Below, in pieces: positions 16,832 to 25,576 of a stretch of DNA of 64,000 nucleotides. The DNA lies in assembly GCF_001189535.1 (NCBI RefSeq), contig NZ_CP012070.1, forward strand, positions 2,170,001 through 2,234,000, read 5' to 3'. Origin of the DNA: Arsenicicoccus sp. oral taxon 190. GTDB taxonomy: Bacteria > Actinomycetota > Actinomycetes > Actinomycetales > Dermatophilaceae. Numbering within the stretch: the stretch's first letter is position 1; each line of letters starts with the position of its first letter. The notes under the pieces are model-generated. The model worked only from the letters and a program-made list of their open reading frames with translations, was not told the DNA's origin and searched no databases. The translations under genes were made by a program, and so were the position numbers.

Positions 16832-16870
16832 GGAGCAGCGAGCCACACCGAGGACCCAGGGAGACAGACG

Positions 16871-19804
16871 ATGACGGACACGGCCGAGACGACGCGCGAC
16901 GAGCACCCCTACCGCTACACCGCCGCGCTGGCCGGGCAGATCGAGACCAGCTGGCAGGACCGCTGGGAGCAGGACGGCACCTACCACGCGCCCAACCCGG
17001 CGGGTCCGTGGGCCGAGCCGGACAATCCGCTCACCCACGCGCAGAAGCTGCTGGTCCTCGACATGTTCCCCTATCCGAGCGGCGCGGGCCTCCACGTCGG
17101 GCACCCGCTGGGATACATCGCGACCGACGTCTACGCCCGCTACCACCGCATGACCGGCAAGAACGTCCTGCACTGCCTCGGCTACGACGCCTTCGGCCTG
17201 CCCGCCGAGCAGTACGCCGTGCAGACCGGCCAGCACCCCCGCAAGACGACCGAGGACAACATCGTCATCATGGCGCGCCAGCTGCGCCGCCTCGGCCTCG
17301 GGCACGACGACCGGCGCGCGATCCGCACCATCGACCCCGACTACTACCGCTGGACCCAGTGGATCTTCCTGCAGATCTTCAACAGCTGGTATGACGAGTC
17401 CGCCGTCCGGCCCGACGGGGGCCTCGGCAAGGCGCGCCCCATCGCCGAGCTGCTGCCGTCGCTGGCCGACGGGTCGCGCCCGCTGACGGGCGACTTCGCG
17501 GGCCGCGCCTGGGGCGAGCTGAGCGAGGCCGAGCGGGCGACGGTGGTCGACGGCCACCGCCTGGCCTACGCCGACGAGGCGCCCGTCAACTGGGCGCCCG
17601 GCCTCGGGACCGTCCTGTCCAACGAGGAGGTCACCAACGACGGCCGCTCCGAGCGGGGCAACTTCCCGGTCTTCCGCAAGGCGCTGCGCCAGTGGAAGAT
17701 GCGGATCACCGCCTACGCCGACCGGCTCGCCGACGACCTGGACCGCGTGGACTGGCCCGAGAAGGTCAAGACCATGCAGCGCAACTGGATCGGCCGCTCG
17801 CACGGCGCGCGCGTCACCTTCACGGGCCCGGCCGGCCAGCCCATCGACGTCTTCACGACGCGTCCCGACACGCTCTTCGGCGCCACCTTCATGGTGCTGG
17901 CGCCCGAGCACCCGCTCCTCGCCGAGCTGGTCACCGACCGGTGGCCGAGCGACATCCCCGTGCACTGGACCGGTGGTGCGGACACGCCGGGCGAGGCGGT
18001 CTCGTCATACCAGCTCGCGGCGTCGCGCAAGAGCGACGTCGAGCGACAGATGGACGACAAGACCAAGACGGGCGTGTTCACCGGCGCCTACGCGACCAAC
18101 CCGGTCGACGGGCGGCAGGTCCCGATCTTCGTCGCCGACTACGTCCTGATGGGCTACGGCACCGGCGCGATCATGGCGGTGCCCGCGCACGACGAGCGGG
18201 ACTTCGAGTTCGCGACGGAGTTCATGATCCCGATCGTGGACGTGGTCGCGCCCGCGGACCGCGACCCCTGGCCCGGCTCGGTCAACAACGGCGAGGCGTA
18301 TGTCGCTCCCGGGGTCGCCGTCAACTCCCGCAACGACGAGGTGAGCCTGGACGGGATGGGTCTCGACGAGGCCAAGGCGACGATGATCGCGTGGCTGGAG
18401 CGCACGGGTCGCGGGCAGGGGACCGTGACCTACCGGCTGCGCGACTGGCTCTTCAGCCGGCAGCGCTACTGGGGCGAGCCGTTCCCCATCGTCTTCGACG
18501 AGGACGGCGTGGCCCACGCGCTGCCCGAGTCGATGCTGCCGCTGGAGCTGCCGGAGATCCCGGACTACGCGCCCAAGACCTTCGACCCCGACGACGACTC
18601 CTCCGAGCCGGAGCCGCCGCTGTCGCGAGCTCGTGACTGGGTCGAGGTCGAGCTGGACCTCGGTGACGGGCGGGGCGTGCAGCGCTACCGCCGCGAGACC
18701 AACACCATGCCCAACTGGGCGGGCTCGTGCTGGTACTTCCTGCGCTACCTCGACCCGGCCAACGCTGCCGCTCTCGTCGACCCCGAGGTCGAGCGCTACT
18801 GGATGGGGCCGCGGCCGACCCCCGTCGCCGGCGCACCCGAGGGTGCGCTCGACCCAGGCGGCGTGGACCTCTACGTCGGTGGCGTCGAGCACGCGGTGCT
18901 GCACCTGCTCTACGCCCGCTTCTGGGTCAAGGTGCTGCACGACCTCGGCCACCTGACCTCCGAGGAGCCGTTCCGGCGCTACTTCTCCCAGGGCTACATC
19001 CAGGCCGCCGCCTACCGCGACGACCGGGGTCAGCCCGTGCCGGCCACCGAGGTCTCCGAGAGCGCCGACGGCGTCTTCACCTGGCATGGCAAGGTCGTGC
19101 ACCGCGAGTTCGGCAAGATCGGCAAGTCCCTCAAGAACGTCGTCTCCCCGGACGAGATGTATGACGAGTACGGCGCCGACACCTTCCGCGTCTACGAGAT
19201 GGCCATGGGACCGCTCGAGCTGAGCAAGCCGTGGGAGACCCGCGCGGTCGTCGGGTCGCAGCGGTTCCTGCAGCGGCTGTGGCGCAACGTCGTCGACGAG
19301 CAGACCGGGGAGGTGCACGTCGGCCCCGGCGAGCCGGACCTCGCGACGAGCCGCCTGCTGCACCGCACGATCGACCAGGTGGCGCGCGACTACGACGGGC
19401 TGCGCTTCAACACCGCCATCGCCCGGCTGATCGAGCTCAACAACGCGCTCACCAAGCTGGACGCCGTGCCCCGCGCGGCCGCCGAGGCGTTGGTGCTCAT
19501 GGTGGCGCCGGTGGCCCCGCACCTCGCCGAGGAGCTGTGGTCCCGGCTCGGGCACGAGTCGTCGGTGGTGCACCAGCCGTTCCCGGAGGCCGACCCGGCG
19601 CTGCTCGTCGACGACACCGTGACCTGCGTCGTGCAGGTGCTGGGCAAGGTCCGCGACCGGCTCGAGGTGGCCGCCGACATCAGCGAGGGCGACCTCGAGG
19701 CGGCGGCGCTCGCGAGCGAGCGCATCCAGGAGCTGCTCCAGGGCAAGACCGTGCGCAAGGTCATCGTGCGGGCCCCCAAGCTGGTCAACATCGTCGCAGG
19801 CTGA
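16871..19804 (+). CDS. leuS: Leucyl-tRNA synthetase
   Basis: A 977-residue class I synthetase. The HIGH-type motif is HVGH at residues 75-78 within MFPYPSGAGLHVGHPLGY; the KMSKS loop is KIGKS near 748-752 (HREFGKIGKSLKN). The CP1 editing domain is present (TTRPDTLFGATFMVLAPEHP, and the GTGAIMAVPAHDERD segment). ATG 16871 has GGGAGA seven bases upstream; an in-frame GTG at 16826 lies inside the attenuator and is rejected. Expression is probably controlled by the leader peptide and terminator just upstream. Confidence 0.97.
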   Translation: MTDTAETTRDEHPYRYTAALAGQIETSWQDRWEQDGTYHAPNPAGPWAEPDNPLTHAQKLLVLDMFPYPSGAGLHVGHPLGYIATDVYARYHRMTGKNVLHCLGYDAFGLPAEQYAVQTGQHPRKTTEDNIVIMARQLRRLGLGHDDRRAIRTIDPDYYRWTQWIFLQIFNSWYDESAVRPDGGLGKARPIAELLPSLADGSRPLTGDFAGRAWGELSEAERATVVDGHRLAYADEAPVNWAPGLGTVLSNEEVTNDGRSERGNFPVFRKALRQWKMRITAYADRLADDLDRVDWPEKVKTMQRNWIGRSHGARVTFTGPAGQPIDVFTTRPDTLFGATFMVLAPEHPLLAELVTDRWPSDIPVHWTGGADTPGEAVSSYQLAASRKSDVERQMDDKTKTGVFTGAYATNPVDGRQVPIFVADYVLMGYGTGAIMAVPAHDERDFEFATEFMIPIVDVVAPADRDPWPGSVNNGEAYVAPGVAVNSRNDEVSLDGMGLDEAKATMIAWLERTGRGQGTVTYRLRDWLFSRQRYWGEPFPIVFDEDGVAHALPESMLPLELPEIPDYAPKTFDPDDDSSEPEPPLSRARDWVEVELDLGDGRGVQRYRRETNTMPNWAGSCWYFLRYLDPANAAALVDPEVERYWMGPRPTPVAGAPEGALDPGGVDLYVGGVEHAVLHLLYARFWVKVLHDLGHLTSEEPFRRYFSQGYIQAAAYRDDRGQPVPATEVSESADGVFTWHGKVVHREFGKIGKSLKNVVSPDEMYDEYGADTFRVYEMAMGPLELSKPWETRAVVGSQRFLQRLWRNVVDEQTGEVHVGPGEPDLATSRLLHRTIDQVARDYDGLRFNTAIARLIELNNALTKLDAVPRAAAEALVLMVAPVAPHLAEELWSRLGHESSVVHQPFPEADPALLVDDTVTCVVQVLGKVRDRLEVAADISEGDLEAAALASERIQELLQGKTVRKVIVRAPKLVNIVAG

Positions 19805-19807
19805 CCC

Positions 19808-20668
19808 ATGACGACGCTCTTCCCCTCCGTGGGGCTCGTCACCGACTCGACCGCCTACCTGGCGGCCGAGTCGGTGGCCGACCACGGCATCGACGTGGTG
19901 CCGCTGGTGCTCGTCGCCGACGGGCGGCAGTACGTCGAGGGGACCATCGCCCCGGACGCGTTGCCCGACATCCTGCGCAAGGCCAAGAAGCTCGGCACCT
20001 CGAGGCCGTCGCCGGCGGACTTCCTGCAGGCCTACCGCCGCGCTGCCGAGAGGGGCTGCGAGGAGGTGCTGTCCGTGCACCTGTCCTCGGAGCTGTCCGG
20101 GACCATCGAGGCCGCCGTCCTCGCCGCCTCGCGGGCCCCTATCCCGGTGGAGGTGATCGACTCCCGCTCCATCGGCATGGGGATGGGGCACGCCATCCTG
20201 ACCGCAGCCCGGCTGGTCGAGACGGGGGCGAGCGCGGCCGAGGCGGGTCGTGCCGCGCGCCGTCGGGCCGAGGACACGACGCTGACCTTCTGCGTCGAGT
20301 CGCTCGACTACCTGCGCAAGGGCGGCCGGATCGGGGGCGCCGCAGCGTTCTTCGGCACCGCGCTGGCCATCAAGCCGCTGCTCTCCCTCGACGACGGGCG
20401 CATCGAGCCGGTGGCCAAGGTCCGCACCGCCACGCGCGCGGTCAAGCAGATGATCGACCGGTCCGTGGCCGCGACCGAGGCTGCCCCGCACGGGGCGGAC
20501 GTGACCGTGCACCAGCTGGACGCCGACCTGCGGGCGGACGAGATCGTGGAGGCGCTGACCGCGCGCTGCCCCGAGGGCACGAGCATCGGGGTCGAGGTCC
20601 TCGGACCGGTGGCGGCCTGCCACGTCGGGCCCGGCACGACCGCGGTGGTCGTGGCGCCTCGTCCCTGA
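19808..20668 (+). CDS. DegV family fatty-acid-binding protein
   Basis: A 286-residue DegV protein: VGLVTDSTAYL at the N-terminus, the lipid-contact TSRPSPADFLQ and SVHLSSELSGTIEAA, and later LDYLRKGGRIGGAAAF and IKPLLSLDDGRIEPVAKVRT. Family members (FakB in Firmicutes) hold a fatty acid for a kinase partner; no FakA-like kinase gene is in this window. It starts four bases after the leuS stop and should be on the same transcript. Confidence 0.92.
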   Translation: MTTLFPSVGLVTDSTAYLAAESVADHGIDVVPLVLVADGRQYVEGTIAPDALPDILRKAKKLGTSRPSPADFLQAYRRAAERGCEEVLSVHLSSELSGTIEAAVLAASRAPIPVEVIDSRSIGMGMGHAILTAARLVETGASAAEAGRAARRRAEDTTLTFCVESLDYLRKGGRIGGAAAFFGTALAIKPLLSLDDGRIEPVAKVRTATRAVKQMIDRSVAATEAAPHGADVTVHQLDADLRADEIVEALTARCPEGTSIGVEVLGPVAACHVGPGTTAVVVAPRP

Positions 20669-20685
20669 CACGTGAGGGGGCGGGG

Positions 20686-20784
20686 CGCTCTGCCGGGGTG
20701 AGTCGCTCTGCGGGGGCGGGCCGCTCTGCGGGGGCGGGACGCTCGGCAGGGCTGGCCGGTCTGCGGGGCGGGCCGGTCTGCGGG
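20686..20784. repeat. Degenerate 17-18-bp minisatellite, about six units
   Basis: Units resembling CGCTCTGCGGGGGCGGGC begin at 20686, 20704, 20722, 20740, 20757 and 20774; the second and third differ at one base. The array is intergenic between degV and comEA. Confidence 0.8.
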
Positions 20785-20900
20785 CTCCGACCTCGCACCT
20801 GAGCGTGGTTGTCCACAGGCGGCCGCGACCACCGTCGAGCTGTCCACAGCCCCGGATGCCGCCGTGGTGAGGCGCCGAGTCCGTCCCTAGCGTCGTGAGC

Positions 20901-21887
20901 ATGCGACGACGACCGCCTCCTCCCGACCTCGACCGCCTGGCGCGGCTCGCGGGCCCTCGGTCGCCGGCGGAGCCCGAACGGGCCTCGCGCGAGGTGCCGG
21001 GTGCGCCTCGCTGGTGGCTCGACCTGGAGGAGACCCCGGTCGGGCCGGCGACCATGCCGGACAACGTGCTGGAGAAGCTGCACGGTGCCGAGGCCCTAGC
21101 GGCTCGAGGTCGCCGCTCGCCGCAACCACCGGCCGACCCAGGCAGGCACCGGCCGCCCGCCCCGCCGGCGCTCAGCTGGCCCTCACGCCTGGCCGATGCC
21201 CGGTGGCAACCGCGGTGGACGGCGGTGCTGGCGGTGCTGCTCGTCCTGGTCGTGGCCGGGGTCGGGTTCGGCATCCGGGTCGCGCTGGCGCGCAGCCAGG
21301 GCGAGCCGCAGCCGGTGGCGCCGGCCACGTCGGTAGCGGCCCCCACGGAGGGCGTCCACAAGGCGACGCCGCCGGGCGCGCCCGCGTCGGGGAGTGCCAC
21401 CCCGGCAGCGACGACGACCGGCGTGGTGGTCGACGTCGGAGGTCAGGTGCGTCGCCGCGGGGTGGTCCGGCTGGGAGCCGGGTCCCGAGTGGTGGACGCG
21501 CTGTCCGCGGCCGGGGGACCGCTGCCCGGCGCCGACCTGGCGGCGCTCAACCAGGCCAGGGTGCTGGTGGACGGGGAGCTGGTCTTCGTGCCGCGGCCGG
21601 GGGAGGCGCCCCCGGCTGGCGCGAACCAACCGGCCTCCGGCACCGGCGCCACTGGCGTCCCCGGAGCGGCCGGGGGTGGACCGCCCGGGGCGGGCGCCCC
21701 GGTGGACCTCAACCGAGCCACCGCCGAGCAGCTCGACGCGCTCCCGGGCGTCGGCCCGGCCATCGCCGCGCGCATCCTCGAGTGGCGCGCGCAGCACGGT
21801 CGGTTCAGCAGCGTCGACGAGCTGGGCGAGGTGCAGGGCATCGGGCCCAAGATGCTGGAGCGGCTGCGCGCCCTGGTCCGGACATGA
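20901..21887 (+). CDS. comEA: ComEA family helix-hairpin-helix DNA-binding protein
   Basis: A 328-residue competence-type DNA receptor. A cytoplasmic proline-rich N-terminus is followed by one membrane helix (near residues 110-125, VLAVLLVLVVAGVGFGI), an SLBB domain (VVDVGGQVRRRGVVRLGAG, about 175-235) and C-terminal tandem HhH motifs (DLNRATAEQLDALPGVGPAIA, LGEVQGIGPKMLERL). ATG 20901 lies seven bases after TAGCGT (20888-20893), so it is probably leaderless; GTG 20895 in frame is the alternative. It overlaps comEC by four bases. Confidence 0.93.
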   Translation: MRRRPPPPDLDRLARLAGPRSPAEPERASREVPGAPRWWLDLEETPVGPATMPDNVLEKLHGAEALAARGRRSPQPPADPGRHRPPAPPALSWPSRLADARWQPRWTAVLAVLLVLVVAGVGFGIRVALARSQGEPQPVAPATSVAAPTEGVHKATPPGAPASGSATPAATTTGVVVDVGGQVRRRGVVRLGAGSRVVDALSAAGGPLPGADLAALNQARVLVDGELVFVPRPGEAPPAGANQPASGTGATGVPGAAGGGPPGAGAPVDLNRATAEQLDALPGVGPAIAARILEWRAQHGRFSSVDELGEVQGIGPKMLERLRALVRT

Positions 21888-24538
21888 GGGGGCAACGATC
21901 CCCCGGGAGGGCGCCGGCTGACGCGTCCGCGCAGGAGCGAGACGCTCACGAACGAGGTGTCCACGAGCGGGCCGCCCAAGAGCGGGCTGGCCGCGAGCGA
22001 GCCGCGCACGAGCGGGCCGCCCAGGAGCGGGCCGCCCAAGAGCGGGCTGGCCGCGAGCGAGCCGCGCACGAGCGGGCCGCCCAGGAGCGGGCTGCCCAGG
22101 AGATCGCCGAGGTGCGTCGCCGGGAGCGCCGCCGGATGGTCCGCAAGGCCGCGGGCCTGAGCCCGGCCTCGTCCGGGCCGCGCAGACCGTCGCGGTGGCT
22201 GGAGGACATCCGTCCCTCCACCCCGTCGGACCTGCGACTGCTGCTGCCGGCGTGCGTGGCGTGGGCCACGACCGCGGCGCTGCTCGCGGCTCCGCCCTGG
22301 CTGCTGGCCGCGGTCGTCGCCACGAGTGCCGGCGGGGCGCTGCTCGTGGCTCGTCGGCGTTCCGCCCGGGGGGCCGCGACCGTGGCGCTGTGCGGCGTCG
22401 TGGTCGCCCTGACCGTTGGTGCCGTGGCGGGGCACCGGGGGCTACGGGGCGCGGGTTCGCTGGACGAGCTCGCGGACCAGCGGGCCGTGGGCAGGCTGCA
22501 GGCCGAGGTGGTCTCCGACCCCCGGACGGTCGGTGGCGGGTCGGAGCGGGCGTCCAAGACGATGGTCCGGCTGCGTCTCACCTCCCTGACCGCCCGCGGC
22601 GCGACCAGCCAGCTGTCGACGCCGGTGCTGGCCTTCGGTGACGACCGGTGGAAGGCCGTCCGGTGGGGGCAGCAGGTCGACGTGCTGGGCAGGCTGCAGC
22701 CGGCCCAGCCCGGTGATGACGTCACGGCGATCGTGCAGGTCCGGGGCCCGCCCCGGGTGACCGTCGAGGCGTCGGCGGTGGTGCAGGGTGCCGAGCGGGT
22801 GCGGGCCGGGCTGCGGGACGCGGTCGCCGGTGTTCCCGAGGATGCGGCCGGTCTCGTCCCGGGGCTCGTCATCGGCGACACCTCCCTGACACCGCCCGAC
22901 CTCGTGACCGCGATGACGGCCGTGCAGATGAGCCACCTGTCGGCCGTGTCGGGTTCCAACGTCAGCGTGGTCCTGGCGGCCTTCACCGGTCTGTGCGGGG
23001 TGGTCGGGCTGCCTCGGCGGCTCCGGCCGGTGGTGGCGTTGGTCGGGCTGGCCGGGTTCGTGGTGCTGGCACGGCCCGAGCCGAGCGTGGTGCGCGCTGC
23101 CGCGATGGGCGCCGTCGGCGTGATCGGCATCTCGGCCAACCGGCACCGGGCGGCCTTTCCGGCCCTCGGGGCCGCCATCGTGGTGCTGCTGTGCTACGAC
23201 CCGTGGTTGGCCCGTTCCTACGGCTTCGCCCTGTCCACGCTGGCGACGCTCGGCCTGCTGCTCTTCGCCACCCCGTGGGGCGAGGCGATCGGACGGTTCC
23301 TGCCCGGCCCGATCCGGAGCTGGGGTCCGGCGCTGGCGATCCCGCTCGCGGCCCAAGTGATGTGCGGCCCGGTGACGATCCTGCTGCAGCCCAGCGTCAG
23401 CCTGGTCGGGGTGCCCGCCAACCTGGCGGCGGCGCCGTTCGTGGGACCGACGACGGTGCTCGGCATCGCCACCGCGCTCGTGGCGGTGGTGAGCGTGCCC
23501 GTGGCACACCTGCTCGCGTGGCCGGCGGCGCTGCCGGCGTGGCTGATCGCCCGCATCGCCCGGCTGGCGGCCGACGTGCCGCACAACGCCGTGCCGTGGC
23601 CCGGCGGCCCACCGGGCGCTGCGCTGCTGGCTGCGATCACCCTGGTCGCCGTGGTCGGGGGGCCGCGGATCGCCTGGTGGGGGCGTGCCCGCCCGGTGCT
23701 CGTCGTGGCGCTGGTGCTGCTCGTCGTCGCGCTCACCATGCCGACCACCAGCGCGACCTGGCCGGTCGCCGGTTGGCGGGCCGTGGTCTGCGATGTCGGC
23801 CAGGGGGACGCCATTGTGCTGCGGTCGGGTGAGGGACGAGCGGTGGTGGTGGATACCGGCACGCCGCGATCCGGCATACGAGATTGTCTGGGGCGCTTGG
23901 GGATCCGACAGATCGACGCGCTGCTGCTGACGCACTTCCACAACGACCACAGCGGCGGGGCGGAGGAGGTGCTCGACGGCTGGCCGGTGTCGACGCTGCT
24001 GGTGACGGCCACGCGCGACCCGGAGGCACAGGCGCGCATCGTGGACCGGGCCGCAGCCGCGCACCACCTGACGCCGGTCGTGGTCGGGGCGGGGGACGAG
24101 CTGAGGTTCGGGGAGGTGCAGGCCACCGTGCTCGGTCCGCGCCGGCAGATCCGGGAGGGATCGGTCGCCAACAACGCGAGCGTCGTGCTGCTCGCGGACG
24201 TCGCGGGGACCACCCTGCTGCTGACCGGCGACATCGAGACCGAGGCCGCTGCGGACGTGCGGACCGCGTGGACGCAGCTGGCCCGGCACCCCGACCTGGA
24301 CGTGCTCAAGGTCGCGCACCACGGGTCTGCCAAGCAGGACCAGCGGCTGCTGGCCGAGCTGCACGCCCCGCTGGCGCTGATCAGCGTCGGCCTCGACAAC
24401 GACTACGGTCAGCCGGCGCCCTCAGCGCTGGAGACGCTGCGTCGAGGCGGCTACCAGGTCGCGCGCACGGACGAGTCGGGTGATCTCGCGGTGCTGGGCC
24501 ACGGCCCGACGCTGCGGCTGGCCCGGCGTGGCCGGTGA
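21884..24538 (+). CDS. comEC: ComEC/Rec2 DNA uptake channel protein with pentapeptide-repeat N-terminus
   Basis: An 884-residue protein. The first ~80 residues are unusual: at least nine copies of a charged pentapeptide (ERAAQ/ERAGR/ERAAH), predicted as a long polar helix. A basic stretch and two membrane helices follow, then an OB-like domain, the competence domain (HLSAVSGSNVSVVLAAF, LGAAIVVLLCYDPWL) and a C-terminal metallo-beta-lactamase domain with DVGQGDAIVL and the metal motif LTHFHNDHSGG, then VAHHGS. The ATG overlaps the comEA stop (ATGA). It would carry single-stranded DNA across the membrane; whether this organism is competent is not known. Confidence 0.93.
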   Translation: MRGQRSPGRAPADASAQERDAHERGVHERAAQERAGRERAAHERAAQERAAQERAGRERAAHERAAQERAAQEIAEVRRRERRRMVRKAAGLSPASSGPRRPSRWLEDIRPSTPSDLRLLLPACVAWATTAALLAAPPWLLAAVVATSAGGALLVARRRSARGAATVALCGVVVALTVGAVAGHRGLRGAGSLDELADQRAVGRLQAEVVSDPRTVGGGSERASKTMVRLRLTSLTARGATSQLSTPVLAFGDDRWKAVRWGQQVDVLGRLQPAQPGDDVTAIVQVRGPPRVTVEASAVVQGAERVRAGLRDAVAGVPEDAAGLVPGLVIGDTSLTPPDLVTAMTAVQMSHLSAVSGSNVSVVLAAFTGLCGVVGLPRRLRPVVALVGLAGFVVLARPEPSVVRAAAMGAVGVIGISANRHRAAFPALGAAIVVLLCYDPWLARSYGFALSTLATLGLLLFATPWGEAIGRFLPGPIRSWGPALAIPLAAQVMCGPVTILLQPSVSLVGVPANLAAAPFVGPTTVLGIATALVAVVSVPVAHLLAWPAALPAWLIARIARLAADVPHNAVPWPGGPPGAALLAAITLVAVVGGPRIAWWGRARPVLVVALVLLVVALTMPTTSATWPVAGWRAVVCDVGQGDAIVLRSGEGRAVVVDTGTPRSGIRDCLGRLGIRQIDALLLTHFHNDHSGGAEEVLDGWPVSTLLVTATRDPEAQARIVDRAAAAHHLTPVVVGAGDELRFGEVQATVLGPRRQIREGSVANNASVVLLADVAGTTLLLTGDIETEAAADVRTAWTQLARHPDLDVLKVAHHGSAKQDQRLLAELHAPLALISVGLDNDYGQPAPSALETLRRGGYQVARTDESGDLAVLGHGPTLRLARRGR
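21961..22098 (+). repeat. 60-bp tandem duplication built of 15-bp units in comEC
   Basis: Bases 21961-22020 and 22021-22080 differ at a single base (21964 against 22024), and a partial third copy runs to about 22098. Each 60-bp unit is four 15-bp subunits of the form GAGCGGGCCGCCCAA. Near-identity implies recent duplication. Confidence 0.93.
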
Positions 24539-24576
24539 GGTGGGGCGGCCCGGTGGTGAAGGCCGGATCCTCGGGG

Positions 24577-25494
24577 TCAGGACTGCTGGAACGCGCAGGC
24601 GCTGTGCTGCAACGCCTCGATCGTGGCCTTGACCGCAGGCACCTTCTGCAGGTCCGGCGTGGTGATCGCGAGGATGTGGCGCCGGGACGCGGGCTCCATG
24701 TCCCGGATCGCGACGTCGGGGTTGCTGGCGCGCCGCAGCATCAGGTCGGGGATCAGGGCGACGCCGAGGCCGGCTCCCACGAGCCCGAGCTGCGCGACGT
24801 AGTCCTCGGTCTCGAAGCTCAGGTTGGGCGTGAACCCCGAGTCCGAGGCCAGCCCGACCATGTGCACCCGGCATCGCGGGCAGCCCGCGATCCACGCCTC
24901 GTCGCCGAGATCGGCCATCCGCACCACCTGCTGCCGGGCCAGCGGATGGTCCGCGGGCATCGCCAGCCGCACCTCGTCGACCAGCAGGGGAGTGGTGACG
25001 AGCAGGTCCAGGTCCGCGTCGTCCGCCGGCACCGACGTGCCCTCGTAGGTGAACCCGACGACCAGGTCGCACTCCCCGGCCCGCAGTGCCGCGATCGCCT
25101 CGGGGGGTTCGTTCTCGCTGAAGGTGACGGTCAGGTCCGGGTGGGCGCGGTGCACCTCCGCGAGAGCGCCGGGGACGATGGTGGCGGTCGCCGACGGGAA
25201 GGACATCAGCCGCACCCGTCCCGCGCGCAGCCCCGCGATCGCGGCGACCTCCTCCTCCGCGGCGTCGAGCGCGGACAGCACCCCGCCGGCGTGCCGGGCC
25301 AGGACCTGGCCGGCCTCGGTCAGCCGCACCTGCCGGCCGATCCGGTCGATCAGGACGGTGCCGGTGCGCTGCTCGAGGCGGCGCACCATCTGGGAGATGG
25401 CCGGCTGCGTGTAGCCCAGGGCGGCCGCCGCGCCGGTGAAGCTGCCCTCGTCGGCGATGGCCTTCATGACTCGGAGTCCCGCGGCATCGATCAT
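24577..25494 (-). CDS. LysR family transcriptional regulator
   Basis: A 305-residue regulator with the N-terminal winged helix (FTGAAAALGYTQPAISQMVRRLE) and a periplasmic-binding-like effector domain. It is convergent with comEC and divergent from the sirtuin gene. A perfect TATAAC-N5-GTTATA palindrome lies 11 bases upstream of its start, matching the T-N11-A shape of LysR sites, so it probably regulates itself and perhaps the divergent gene. CPRCRVHMVG in the effector domain carries three close Cys/His residues that might sense metal or redox state; that is speculation. Confidence 0.92.
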   Translation of the reverse strand: MIDAAGLRVMKAIADEGSFTGAAAALGYTQPAISQMVRRLEQRTGTVLIDRIGRQVRLTEAGQVLARHAGGVLSALDAAEEEVAAIAGLRAGRVRLMSFPSATATIVPGALAEVHRAHPDLTVTFSENEPPEAIAALRAGECDLVVGFTYEGTSVPADDADLDLLVTTPLLVDEVRLAMPADHPLARQQVVRMADLGDEAWIAGCPRCRVHMVGLASDSGFTPNLSFETEDYVAQLGLVGAGLGVALIPDLMLRRASNPDVAIRDMEPASRRHILAITTPDLQKVPAVKATIEALQHSACAFQQS

Positions 25495-25504
25495 GAGGCC
25501 AGTC

Positions 25505-25521
25505 TATAACGGTGAGTTATA
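25505..25521. promoter_or_regulatory. Putative LysR operator
   Basis: TATAAC (25505-25510), GGTGA, GTTATA (25516-25521): a perfect six-base inverted repeat with T-N11-A geometry in the divergent region between the LysR and sirtuin genes. It is strikingly AT-rich against its surroundings. Confidence 0.75.
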
Positions 25522-25576
25522 AAATCGTCTGTGATCTGCACGTCAGCCTATGGATCGGCGTGCTCATAATGGAGCC

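Noticed and set aside
20299..20802. Continuation of a frame through degV into the intergenic repeat
   Set aside because: Out of frame with degV; openness comes from the 18-bp GC-rich repeat.
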